Shown piece by piece: positions 18,450 through 26,988 of a stretch of DNA of 53,392 nt. The translations under genes were made by a program, and so were the position numbers. Origin of the DNA: Solirubrobacteraceae bacterium (lineage in GTDB: Bacteria; Actinomycetota; Thermoleophilia; Solirubrobacterales; Solirubrobacteraceae); the NCBI GenBank assembly GCA_030690545.1, contig JAUYGN010000080.1, positions 1 through 53,392 of the forward strand. Direction: 5' to 3'. Each line of letters starts with the position of its first letter. Position 1 is the stretch's first letter. The notes beneath the pieces are model-generated. The model searched no databases. It was not told where the DNA came from and saw only the letters and a list, made by a program, of their open reading frames with translations.

Positions 18450-20144
18450 CTAGTACTTCCTCACTTCGGGTTCCCACTGCGTGATCGTCACCGGCGAGTA
18501 GGAGATCTCGGGCTCGCCGTCGGCGCTGCGGGTGACGTTGATGTGCTTGAGCCACTCCTCGTCATGGCGGTCCGGGTAGTCCAGGCGGAACTGCGCGCCG
18601 CGCGACTCCTTGCGGTCGATCGCCGAGACGATCGTCATCTCGGCGCAGTCGATCATGTATCCGACCTCGAGCGCGCCCAGCACGTCCTGGTTGAAGACCG
18701 TGCCGCGATCGTCGACGTAGGCCTCGGCGGCCTGCTCCTTCAGGCGTCCGACGATCTCGCCCGCCTTCTTCAGCCCGTCCTCGTCGCGGTAGACGGCGAC
18801 GAACTCGTTCATCGTCGCGCCGAGCTCGTCCTTGATCTCCGAGACGCGGCGCCCGTCGTGCGGACGGTCGATGATCTGCTTGATCTGCGCGGCGTCCTCG
18901 CTCGCCCGCGTCGCCGGCGCCTTGGGCATCGCCAGCTCCTTGCCGCGCCGCGCGGCGTGCTCGCCCGAGCGGCGGCCGAAGATCAGCGTGTCGAGCAGCG
19001 AGTTCGCGCCGAGCCGGTTGCCGCCGTGCACCGACACGCAGGCGACCTCGCCGGCGGCGTACAGGCCGGGGATCGGCGTCTGGCCGTCGACGTCGGTCCT
19101 GACGCCGCCCATGATGTAGTGCTGGCCGGGGCGGATCATGATCGGCTCGCGCGTGATGTCGGTGCCGGCGAAGTCACGCCCGATGTTGACGATCTCGCGC
19201 AGCGCCTCGAGCACGCGCTTGCGCGGCACGACCGTGATGTCGAGGTAGATGCCCTGGCCGTCGGGCCCGACGCCGCGGCCCTCGTTGATCTCGGTCTGCT
19301 CGGCGCGCGAGACGACGTCGCGCGAGGCGAGCTCCATCTTGTTGGGGGCGTAGTCCTCCATGAAGCGCCGGCCCTCGGAGTTCAGCAGGTGCGCGCCCTC
19401 GCCGCGCGCGCCCTCGGTGATCAGGAAGCCGTTCTCGGCCAGCGTCGTGGGGTGATATTGGACCATCTCCATGTCCATAATCGGCGCGCCGGCGCGGTAG
19501 GCCTGCGCAATTCCGTCACCGGTGCAGATCAGCGCGTTCGTCGTCGGCTTGTAGCACTGGCCGTTGCCGCCGTTGGCGAGGATCACCGACTTCGCGTTGA
19601 AGACCTCGATCGTGCCGGAGCGGATGTCGCGCGCGACGGCGCCGGCGCAGTGCCCGTCGTCGTCGCGGATCAGCGACGTGCAGAACCACTCCTCGAAGCT
19701 GTCGACCGTCTCGTGATGGCGCATCAGCTGCTCGTAGAGGACGTGCAGGATCGCCTGGCCGGTGATGTCGGCGACGTAGGCGGTGCGCTTCTTGGAGGCG
19801 CCGCCGAAGGCCCGCAGGTCCAGCTCGCCCTTGTCGTTGCGGTGAAACGTGACGCCGATGTGCTCGAGGTGCATCGCCTCGCCGGGCGCCTCCGAGCACA
19901 TGATCTCGATCGCGTCCTGGTCGCCGAGGAAGTCCGACCCCTTGACGGTGTCGTAGGCGTGCTCGGTCCAGTCGTCGTCGATCGCGATCGCGGCGTTGAT
20001 GCCGCCGGCCGCGGCGACCGAGTGCGAGCGCACCGGGTGGACCTTGCTCATGATCGCGACGCTGGCGCCGGTCTCGGCTGCTGCGAGGGCGGCGCGCTGA
20101 CCGGCGAGTCCGGCGCCGATGATGAGGACATCGTGGGCGGGCAA
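18450..20144 (-). CDS. sdhA: Succinate dehydrogenase flavoprotein subunit
   Basis: 564 residues with a TTG start. It oxidises succinate to fumarate. The FAD-binding GAGLAGQRAA is near the N-terminus, followed by PVRSHSVAAAGGINA with the His that covalently binds FAD. HPTTLAE, the substrate-site GARGEGAHLLN, and the C-terminal RKESRGAQFRLDYPDRHDEE are family motifs. It is first in sdhA-sdhB-sdhE. A fumarate reductase direction cannot be excluded from sequence, but the nearby isocitrate and malate dehydrogenases fit an oxidative cycle. Confidence 0.95.
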   Translation of the reverse strand: MPAHDVLIIGAGLAGQRAALAAAETGASVAIMSKVHPVRSHSVAAAGGINAAIAIDDDWTEHAYDTVKGSDFLGDQDAIEIMCSEAPGEAMHLEHIGVTFHRNDKGELDLRAFGGASKKRTAYVADITGQAILHVLYEQLMRHHETVDSFEEWFCTSLIRDDDGHCAGAVARDIRSGTIEVFNAKSVILANGGNGQCYKPTTNALICTGDGIAQAYRAGAPIMDMEMVQYHPTTLAENGFLITEGARGEGAHLLNSEGRRFMEDYAPNKMELASRDVVSRAEQTEINEGRGVGPDGQGIYLDITVVPRKRVLEALREIVNIGRDFAGTDITREPIMIRPGQHYIMGGVRTDVDGQTPIPGLYAAGEVACVSVHGGNRLGANSLLDTLIFGRRSGEHAARRGKELAMPKAPATRASEDAAQIKQIIDRPHDGRRVSEIKDELGATMNEFVAVYRDEDGLKKAGEIVGRLKEQAAEAYVDDRGTVFNQDVLGALEVGYMIDCAEMTIVSAIDRKESRGAQFRLDYPDRHDEEWLKHINVTRSADGEPEISYSPVTITQWEPEVRKY

Positions 20145-20211
20145 GGCTGGCGACTATATCCAGCCACCTTCATCGCAACGATGCGCGCGAGGCCGTTCGC
20201 TGCAGGTGCGT

Positions 20212-21393
20212 CTAGGCGATCCGTTGTGGCAGCGCGGCGCTGAGCGCGCGCCTCACCTGGTCGAGCGTCACGACGCCGCGCAGGATCCCGTCGGCGTCGA
20301 CGGCCATCAGCGCGCCGTGCGAGCGCAGCTGCTCGTCGGCGAGCAGTGCTTCCAGCGGGGCGTCGGCTCGCACGCGCCACGACTCGGCCTCGCGATGCTC
20401 GACGAGATCGCCGACCGGCAGCACCGGCCGTCCGGCCGTGATCTCGTCGTCGACGGCGTGCTCGCGCACGACGCCGAGGAAGCGGCCGTGCTCGTCGACG
20501 ACGGGAAACCAGTCCCAGCGGTAGCGCAGGAAGTACTCGTCCTGGGCTTGCGTCAGCGGGGTGGCGGCGGGCATCGAGACCGGCTGGGCGTCCATGATGT
20601 CGGCGACGGTGATGCCGTCGATGCGCTCGGTGAACACGGTCGAGGTGACGGCCGCTCGCGCCGACATCGCGATGAACCAGCCGAGCACCGCCAGCCAGAG
20701 CCCGTCGAACAGGCTGCCGCGCGCGGCGAGGAAGACGCCGATGCCGATCAGCAGGTACGCGAAGCCCTCGCCGATTCGTCCCGCGATGCGCGTCGCCCGG
20801 TTGCGGTCCCCGGTGATCCGCCAGACGGCCGCCCGCGCGATCCGGCCGCCGTCGAGCGGGAACGCGGGCACGAGATTGAAGACGAAGAGGATCGCGTTGA
20901 TCCACATCAGGAAGCCGAGCAGCGCGAGCACCGGTGAGATCTCGGTGTCGCCGGCCAGGCGCGCGACCTCGAGCGCGGCCCCGTCCTGGATCGCGAGGCT
21001 GAGGCCGAGGCAGACGCCGACGACGGCGAGCGTCACGAGCGGACCCGCGACGGCGATCTTGAACTCCGTGCCGGGCGAGTCCGTATCGCGCGACATCTTC
21101 GCCACGCCGCCGAAGAACCACAGGTCGATGCCGCTGATGCCGATGCCCAGGCGCCGGGCGACGAGCGCGTGGCCGAGCTCGTGCATGACGAGCGAGACGA
21201 AGAACAGCAGCACGGCGGCGACGCCGACGAAGTAGCCCTCCGTCACGGAGCCGCCGAGCTCGGTGCGGAAGTGGTTCGACGCGAGGTAGATGAAGATGAA
21301 CAGGACGACGAACCAGCTCGGGCTGGCGCCGATCCGGATGCCGAACAGGCGCATCAGCTGGATCGACGGGCCGGTTCCGAGCATGCGGGGCAT
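20212..21393 (-). CDS. Site-2-type zinc metalloprotease (M50) with two CBS domains
   Basis: 393 residues. Zinc ligands are in MHELGHALVARR (His71, Glu72, His75), and the third ligand lies in NLVPAFPLDGGR. Six or so membrane segments fill residues 25-250. After them come two CBS repeats (DIMDAQPVSMP onward, and VRADAPLEALL with GVVTLDQV), which usually sense adenine nucleotides. Such M50B proteases cut membrane-bound regulators such as anti-sigma factors. No substrate is evident in the neighbourhood. Confidence 0.92.
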   Translation of the reverse strand: MPRMLGTGPSIQLMRLFGIRIGASPSWFVVLFIFIYLASNHFRTELGGSVTEGYFVGVAAVLLFFVSLVMHELGHALVARRLGIGISGIDLWFFGGVAKMSRDTDSPGTEFKIAVAGPLVTLAVVGVCLGLSLAIQDGAALEVARLAGDTEISPVLALLGFLMWINAILFVFNLVPAFPLDGGRIARAAVWRITGDRNRATRIAGRIGEGFAYLLIGIGVFLAARGSLFDGLWLAVLGWFIAMSARAAVTSTVFTERIDGITVADIMDAQPVSMPAATPLTQAQDEYFLRYRWDWFPVVDEHGRFLGVVREHAVDDEITAGRPVLPVGDLVEHREAESWRVRADAPLEALLADEQLRSHGALMAVDADGILRGVVTLDQVRRALSAALPQRIA

Positions 21394-21485
21394 CTTGGCA
21401 GGTGGTGGTGGTGCGGTCGCCCGCGCTGGTGGCGGCCGCCGCGACGGCCTCGATCCGCGGGCTCAGGTGGGCTCGGCGCGTGGGT

Positions 21486-22730
21486 TCACATCAGGTTGGG
21501 CGTATGGAGCTCCGAGAGATGGGTCGACGTCGCCAGGTCGAAGCCCGCGGCCTGCAGCCGCCGGATCCGGTTGTCCTCCATCGTCTGCATCAGATCGCGC
21601 ACCGCGCGAGCGCCCTCCGCCAGCTCGGCCGGCTGCAGCGAACCGGCCGCCATGATCGTCAGGCCCTCGCCGAGCAGCGGGCTCAAGCCGGACATCTCGA
21701 CGAGCTTCTCGGCCCGCCGCTCGGCCGCGGCGACGAGGCTCGCGCGCTGGTCGGGATCGCCCGCCATCCGCCGACGGACGTGGGAGATGCCGAAGTGCAC
21801 GTGGCGGACCTCGTCGCGGTGGGCGAGATGCGCGGCGGCGCGCGTCGCCGCGTCGGGCGCGTGGTGCTCGACGAACGCGAGCAGGTCCAGGAACGTGCCC
21901 TCGCCGAGCACGTTGAGCAGCAGCGCCGCGCCGCTGAAGTCGCGCTCCTCGAGCAGGGTCTTCAGCGACAGCTCGGTCGAGGCGAGCGCCTGGCCGGCGT
22001 AGCCGCCGATCAGCGCGCGCTTCGTGAAGACCTCGATGTGGCGGGCCTCGTCGTGGATGTGGCCCGCGAGCCACATGACGACCTCCGCATAGGCCGGGTT
22101 GACGTGGGGCAGGAACGCGGCCGGCACGTACAGCGCGGCGTACTCGTTCTGGGCGATGAACGTCATGACCTGCGCGACGGCGCGCTCCATGTGGTCGGGT
22201 AGGTCGCGCGCCGCTGCCCACGGGACGTCGCGCGACGCGTCCCACTGCGCACGCGTCGCCTGCTCGGCGAGCTCTGCGACGTCGTCGGCCCAGAGCGCGT
22301 CGCGGTCGTTGAGCGCCCAGTGAAACGACGGGGCGCCGAGCTCGGCGACCGCGCGCACGGGCGTGAAGCCCCGCTGCGCGCCGGCGACGCCCGGCGCCGG
22401 CTCGCCGTCGCGCAGGTCGGCGCTGTGGAACTCGCCGCCGGCACGCAGCGGCGGCGGCTCCCGGCGCGGCCCGATCGGGTCGGCGAGCACCCGCGCGGTC
22501 GGTCCGCGCTCCACGACGACCGCATAGGGGCCGCCGTCCGGCATCAGCTCGCCCACGGTGCGATGGCCAGCGCGGCGCGCCCAGCCGTGGAGCTCCAGGG
22601 CGGTTGCGCGCGATGGGCTGACGACCTCGATCCGTCCGCCCGGCGCGAGTCCTTCCAGCGCGGCGACGAGCAGCACCTCCAGCCCGCCGCCGAGCTCCAG
22701 TTCCGCGGCGTCCAGACGCCGCGCGGTCAC
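21486..22730 (-). CDS. TusA-like/ferritin-like di-iron protein
   Basis: 414 residues from a GTG that overlaps the stop of the preceding gene (GTGA). Residues 1-65 resemble the TusA/SirA fold (LDAAELELGGGLEVLLVAAL, then RIEVVSPS), without an obvious catalytic Cys. From about residue 130 a four-helix di-iron domain is clear: QNEYAAL, HDEARHIEVF, LGEGTFLDLL and HRDEVRHVHFG supply the Glu/His ligands. Oxygen-dependent oxidation of an organic substrate is the usual role of this class; the substrate is unknown. It is the last gene of a three-gene operon. Confidence 0.8.
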   Translation of the reverse strand: MTARRLDAAELELGGGLEVLLVAALEGLAPGGRIEVVSPSRATALELHGWARRAGHRTVGELMPDGGPYAVVVERGPTARVLADPIGPRREPPPLRAGGEFHSADLRDGEPAPGVAGAQRGFTPVRAVAELGAPSFHWALNDRDALWADDVAELAEQATRAQWDASRDVPWAAARDLPDHMERAVAQVMTFIAQNEYAALYVPAAFLPHVNPAYAEVVMWLAGHIHDEARHIEVFTKRALIGGYAGQALASTELSLKTLLEERDFSGAALLLNVLGEGTFLDLLAFVEHHAPDAATRAAAHLAHRDEVRHVHFGISHVRRRMAGDPDQRASLVAAAERRAEKLVEMSGLSPLLGEGLTIMAAGSLQPAELAEGARAVRDLMQTMEDNRIRRLQAAGFDLATSTHLSELHTPNLM

Positions 22731-23548
22731 GTCTCCGGAGCGCCTGCCGCCATCGCCGCGGCAAGCGCCGAATAGCCGGTGCGGTCGCCCGGCAGCCAGC
22801 GCTTGACGCCTTCGAGATCCATCGCCTGCCGCTGGCCGGGATCGTCGTAGGACATCGCCAGCAGCGCGTCGAACCACCGCTGCGCCACGCCGTCGTCGAG
22901 TGACGGCAGCGCGGTGAAGTTGCAGTGGTAGTAGGTCGGGCTGCGCCACGACACCTCGAGGTCGGCCACCGCCGGCACCCGCTCGCCACGGAGCGCCGCG
23001 AGCGTCGGCTCGCCGAGGGCGCCGGCGTCCGCCCTCCCGTCCGCGACCGCGCGCACGACGCGCAGCTCGGAGTCGCCGGTGTCGCCGTGCTTGCCGAGGT
23101 CGGTGTCGAAGCGCACGAGCTCACACGCCGACTCGGCGTCCAGTCCCTGCTCGCGCAGGTAGTGCAGCGGCAGGATCGCCGCGTGACCCGAGTCCCTGCT
23201 GCCGAGCGCGAGCTTGCGTCCGGCGAGCGCCGCAGCGTCCTCGAACGTCTCGCCGCGGCGCGTCACGATGACGGTCGCGAACTCGGCGTCGAGGTCGCGC
23301 ATCCCGAGGATCCGCGCCTCGCCGCCGAGCTGCTGCTCGGCGGCGACGAATGCCGTGTTCGTGTTCCAGGCGATGTCGATGTCGCCGGCGAGCAGCGCGC
23401 TGACCTGCCGCTCGTAGTTGGAGTACAGGATGTAGTCGGTCGGGACGCTCCGGGCCTCGAAGTGCTCCAAAAACGACTCCCATATCGTCACGATCCGCGG
23501 GTGGTAGGCGACGCAGCCGACCCGCACCTCGGCGGTGGCGCGGCTCAT
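22727..23548 (-). CDS. PhnD/SsuA-type substrate-binding protein without signal peptide
   Basis: 273 residues. The fold pattern is that of phosphonate/sulfonate/thiamine-precursor binding proteins: GCVAYHPRIVTIW at the start, YSNYERQVSALLAGDIDIAWNTNTAF, and LALGSRDSGHAAILPLHYL. No signal peptide or lipobox is present, and no ABC permease or ATPase is nearby, so a cytoplasmic ligand-binding or enzymatic role is likely, as for THI5-like relatives. It overlaps the genes on both sides by four bases. Confidence 0.82.
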   Translation of the reverse strand: MSRATAEVRVGCVAYHPRIVTIWESFLEHFEARSVPTDYILYSNYERQVSALLAGDIDIAWNTNTAFVAAEQQLGGEARILGMRDLDAEFATVIVTRRGETFEDAAALAGRKLALGSRDSGHAAILPLHYLREQGLDAESACELVRFDTDLGKHGDTGDSELRVVRAVADGRADAGALGEPTLAALRGERVPAVADLEVSWRSPTYYHCNFTALPSLDDGVAQRWFDALLAMSYDDPGQRQAMDLEGVKRWLPGDRTGYSALAAAMAAGAPET

Positions 23549-24672
23549 GGCACGGGCAGGCCGGCGAGGGCCTTGCCGATCCACGTCCTCAGGACGCCGT
23601 TCGTCGGCGCCATCACGGCGCCGGCACGCGCGTCGCGCAGGTGGCGCTCGACCGGGAGGCTGCGCGTGTAGCCCTGGCCACCGCAGACCTCCAGGGCGCC
23701 CTGCGTCACCTGCTGGGCGGCCTCGGTCGCGACGACCTTGGCCTCCATCAGCGCGACGAGCGCCGCCGCGTCGCCGGCGTCGGCGAGCGCCGCCGCGTCG
23801 CGCACGACGAGCCGCGCGGCGCGCGTCGTCATGTCCAGGGCGGCGAGCGCATGCTGCACCGACTGGATCTCCGCGAGCGACTGCCCATCGGGATAGCGGC
23901 GTCCGGCGGCGTGCTCGATGGCGGCCTGCTGCGCCGCGGCGGCGATGCCGACGTTGACGGCGGCCAGACCGGCCAGGAACACCGGCGCGACGGCGCCGAA
24001 CACGAGATCGCCGCCTCCGCCGGCAGCTCCGATGCGCGCCGCGTCGTCGACGTGCGCGTCGAACTCCGCGGCGACGCTCGAGTTGCCCGCCATGCCGAGG
24101 CCGTCCCACGCGCCGTCGAACGTGATCCCGTCCGACGGCTGCACCGCGTAGCAGTCCAGGCCCTCGCCGCCGCTGCTCTGGACGAGGACGAGGTAGAGCT
24201 GCGCGTGCCCGCCGGAGGTCGTGAAGCTCTTGCGCCCCGCGATCCGGACGCCGCCGTCCTCCCGCTCGGCGGCGAGCTCGGGCGCGTAGAAGTGCGCGCC
24301 GGTGCCCCGCTCGCTGAAGGCCAGGGATCCGAGCGCCTCGCCCGCGGCCATCCGCTCCAGGTAGTCGTTGGCCCGCTCGCCGCCGCCGGCCGCGACCGTC
24401 GCGGCGGTGACGCTGTGCATCAGGAAGACCATCCCTGACGAGGCACAGGCGCCACCGACCGCCTCGCACGCCTCGACGAGCTCGGAGAGCCCGCCGCCTG
24501 AACCGCCGGCAGCCTCCGGCACCATCAGCCCGAGCGCTCCCTGCTCGGCCAGCGCATCGATCGCGTCGCGCGGGAAGGCGCGCTCGGCATCGACCGCTAC
24601 AGCGCCCGGGGCGATCCGCTCGCGCGCGACGTCCCGGACGAGATCGACCAACGACATCGTCGTCGATGTCAT
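23545..24672 (-). CDS. Acyl-CoA dehydrogenase family flavoprotein
   Basis: 375 residues from ATG 24672, chosen because GAGGAG lies about 8 nt upstream; 24699 is an alternative. The pattern is that of the acyl-CoA dehydrogenase superfamily: LGLMVPEAAGGSG, LAFSERGTGAH (FAD/substrate), KSFTTSGGHAQLYLVL, and GALEVCGGQGYTRSLPVERHLRDARAG near the end. The usual catalytic Glu position cannot be assigned by eye. Because it is translationally coupled to a binding protein and a di-iron protein, it may be a monooxygenase-like member (SfnB/DszC type) and not a beta-oxidation enzyme. Confidence 0.88.
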   Translation of the reverse strand: MTSTTMSLVDLVRDVARERIAPGAVAVDAERAFPRDAIDALAEQGALGLMVPEAAGGSGGGLSELVEACEAVGGACASSGMVFLMHSVTAATVAAGGGERANDYLERMAAGEALGSLAFSERGTGAHFYAPELAAEREDGGVRIAGRKSFTTSGGHAQLYLVLVQSSGGEGLDCYAVQPSDGITFDGAWDGLGMAGNSSVAAEFDAHVDDAARIGAAGGGGDLVFGAVAPVFLAGLAAVNVGIAAAAQQAAIEHAAGRRYPDGQSLAEIQSVQHALAALDMTTRAARLVVRDAAALADAGDAAALVALMEAKVVATEAAQQVTQGALEVCGGQGYTRSLPVERHLRDARAGAVMAPTNGVLRTWIGKALAGLPVP

Positions 24673-24807
24673 GAACCGTCTCCTCTCTGTGAAAGACATG
24701 TCGTACGGCCCGCCCGACCGACCGGCCGGCGGCGCGGCGAGCGCACGACGGTACAGGGCGGTCCTACTCCGCGCGACGCGGTCGGCGGCGGCGCTTCGTC
24801 GCTCCGG

Positions 24808-26343
24808 CTACCGCCGGCGGCGCAGCACGCGCCGGTCGTCGGGCAGGCGCTTCGTGTAGCGCGCCTGGTCGAGGTGCTCGAGCAGCGCCTCGGCGTACTT
24901 GCGCGACGTCCCGAGCTCGTCGCGCAGGCGCGCGAGCGTCACCGCCCCCTCGCCGGCGATGATCGCGCCGACCCGCTCGGCGACGACGGCGAGGGCGTCG
25001 CGGTGCGCGTAGAGGTCACGGCCGATCCGCACGGCGATGCCCGCCTGGACGAGCGTTGGCAGATGCTCGACGTCGACGCTCAGCTCGGCGCGCGAGAGCG
25101 GCTCGTGGCCGGCCGCGAGCAGCCGCGCCGCGAGCTCGAGCACGTCGGGCTCGAGCGCCGGCTCCGACGTGGCGGACGCGGTCCCCTCGTCTACGGGCGA
25201 TGCGGCGGCGGCCGCTGGTGGCTCGGGCTCCGGCTCGGGCTCGCCACGCCGTATCCGCTCCAGGCGCGCCAGCACGTCGGCGCGGCGACCATGCCGCCGC
25301 GCCCGCGGATCGAGCACCGTGCCGCCGGCCAGCGTGTCGGGCGGTGCGACCGATCGCACGACGAGCCGGTCGCCCGCGGCGGCGAGCAGCGGTGCCTCGA
25401 GGCGCACCTGCCACAGGCCGGTGCCGAGCGCGGCCAGCCGCGCCGCCACCGCCCGCGTGCCGTGATGGACCATGACGCGCCGGCCGTGCAGGTCGTCGCG
25501 CAGGTCTAGCGCCGCGTCGATGACCTGCGTCGGCACGAGTCCCGCCGCCGGATCGGCGAGCGCATCGCCGCGGGCGACGTCGCGGCGGGCGACCGCGGCG
25601 AGGTTGACGGCCACGCGCTGCCCGGCGTGGGCCCGCTCGGCGGGCTCGTCGTGCACCTGCAGCGACCGCACGCGGACGGGCCGCTGCGCGGGCAGCAGCG
25701 TCAGCGTGTCGCCGACCGCGAGGCTGCCCGACCACAGCGTCCCCGTGACGACGGTGCCCGCGCCGTGGATCGTGAACGCGCGGTCGATGTGCAGCACGGC
25801 CGGGCCGTCGCGGCGGCCATCGTCGCGCGGCGTCACGTGCTCCGCGACGCGCTCCAGCGCCGCCGCGACGTCCGCCACGCCGTCGCCGGTGCGCGCCGAG
25901 CACGCGACGATCTCGGCGTCTGGGAACAGCTCGGCGGCTTCCGCGGCGGCCCGCTCCGGAGCCGCGCGGTCGCTCTTCGTGATCGCGACGACGCCCTGCT
26001 CGATCCCCAGCGCCGCGAGCACCTCCGCGTGCTCGAGCGTCTGCGGCATGACGCCGTCGTCGGCGGCGATGACCATGAGATGGAAGTCGATCCCGGTCGC
26101 TCCGGCCACCATCGTCCTGACGAACCGCTCGTGGCCGGGCACGTCGACGATCGAGACGTGCCGCCCGCCCGGGAGCACGAGGGGCGCGAAGCCGAGCTCG
26201 ATCGACATGCCGCGCGCCTTCTCCTGGGGCAGGCGGTCGGTGTCGACGCCGGTCAGCGCCCGCACGAGCGCCGTCTTGCCGTGGTCGATGTGGCCGGCGG
26301 TCCCGAGCGTCAGGGCCGCTGGCCCTCGTGCGGCGTTCGGCAC
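24808..26343 (-). CDS. selB: Selenocysteine-specific elongation factor
   Basis: 511 residues with a GTG start. It carries Sec-tRNA to UGA codons marked by a SECIS hairpin. G1 GHIDHGKT is at 17-24; G2/G3 are GMSIELGFA and DVPGHERF; NKxD appears as TKSD. EF-Tu-like domains 2 and 3 follow. The C-terminal part after a Glu/Pro/Ala linker (about residue 350) is only about 130 residues, enough for about two winged helices against four in E. coli (614 residues). The retained pair should be the SECIS-binding ones. It follows mazF by 15 bp and so lies in the selA transcript. Confidence 0.95.
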   Translation of the reverse strand: MPNAARGPAALTLGTAGHIDHGKTALVRALTGVDTDRLPQEKARGMSIELGFAPLVLPGGRHVSIVDVPGHERFVRTMVAGATGIDFHLMVIAADDGVMPQTLEHAEVLAALGIEQGVVAITKSDRAAPERAAAEAAELFPDAEIVACSARTGDGVADVAAALERVAEHVTPRDDGRRDGPAVLHIDRAFTIHGAGTVVTGTLWSGSLAVGDTLTLLPAQRPVRVRSLQVHDEPAERAHAGQRVAVNLAAVARRDVARGDALADPAAGLVPTQVIDAALDLRDDLHGRRVMVHHGTRAVAARLAALGTGLWQVRLEAPLLAAAGDRLVVRSVAPPDTLAGGTVLDPRARRHGRRADVLARLERIRRGEPEPEPEPPAAAAASPVDEGTASATSEPALEPDVLELAARLLAAGHEPLSRAELSVDVEHLPTLVQAGIAVRIGRDLYAHRDALAVVAERVGAIIAGEGAVTLARLRDELGTSRKYAEALLEHLDQARYTKRLPDDRRVLRRRR

Positions 26344-26358
26344 GTCGGCTCCGGCGGC

Positions 26359-26673
26359 TCAGAGGCCGAGGATGTCTTCGAGGGCTGCGTCGAGCGCGTG
26401 GATCTCGTGGGCGCTCAGCCGGCCGACCGAGTCGCCGAGGCGCGTGACGTCGATCGCGCGCAGTTGCTCGACCAGGATGCGCGCGTCCCGGTCGTCGATC
26501 GTGATCGTCGGCCGGAACGATCGCGGCGGCGCTGAGCGAGACGTCGGGGCGATCAGCACCGTGCTGAGTGCCAGCAGCTCGTCGGCCTGCACGATGACGC
26601 CGTAGCGTGTCCCGGCCTGCTCGCGACCGCGCGGCGCGGGAAGTCGCAGCCTGAAGATCTCGCCGCGGACCAC
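26359..26673 (-). CDS. mazF: MazF/PemK-type toxin
   Basis: 104 residues. The start [11 protein letters not shown], then [12 protein letters not shown] and [13 protein letters not shown], is the pattern of the MazF/PemK ribonuclease fold, which cleaves mRNA at short motifs. It lies 3 bp after its antitoxin gene and 15 bp before selB, so all three are almost surely cotranscribed. The length is normal for the family. Confidence 0.85.
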   Translation of the reverse strand: MVRGEIFRLRLPAPRGREQAGTRYGVIVQADELLALSTVLIAPTSRSAPPRSFRPTITIDDRDARILVEQLRAIDVTRLGDSVGRLSAHEIHALDAALEDILGL

Positions 26674-26676
26674 CGC

Positions 26677-26943
26677 TCAGTCCGGTGGCCAGTCCGGCGC
26701 GAGCGCCTCCATGTCGGCCAGGACCCCTTGCGACGCCGCCAGATCCCGGTCGTCGGTCGCGGCCTGCTGCGCCTCCTGGCGCAAGGACGATCGTCGTCGC
26801 CGCCGCGCGGCGGACTCTCGCAACGCCAGGCGCACGGCCGAAGAGTCCGAGCCGGCCTCGCCGCGCAGCAGCGCGAGGTCGCCTTCGGCGACGTCGTCGA
26901 GCCGTGCTTGCACCGTACGCGCCACAGCGCCATCGTACGACAT
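26677..26943 (-). CDS. Ribbon-helix-helix-type antitoxin
   Basis: 88 residues. RTVQARLDDVAEGDLALLRG and DSSAVRLALRESA fit a ribbon-helix-helix DNA-binding domain. The tail is charged, with RRRRR and an acidic C-terminus, and should wrap the toxin. The start codon sits inside the inverted repeat at 26935-26950, a probable operator. The pair lies between selA and selB, which is unusual. Confidence 0.75.
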   Translation of the reverse strand: MSYDGAVARTVQARLDDVAEGDLALLRGEAGSDSSAVRLALRESAARRRRRSSLRQEAQQAATDDRDLAASQGVLADMEALAPDWPPD

Positions 26944-26950
26944 CTCGTAC
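26935..26950. promoter_or_regulatory. Inverted repeat on the antitoxin start codon
   Basis: GTACGA (26935-26940) and TCGTAC (26945-26950) flank CATC, which contains the antitoxin start codon on the minus strand. This fits an autoregulatory toxin-antitoxin operator. If bound, it could also give selB a promoter independent of selA. Confidence 0.5.
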
Positions 26951-26988
26951 TACAGATCACGGGCAAGGGCGCCGAGATCAAGGGCGTT

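Noticed and set aside
18417-20243. Long antisense frames opposite sdhA, dnaX, lon and others
   Set aside because: They are mirror frames produced by the GC-rich third positions of real genes, with Arg/Ala-rich low-complexity translations.
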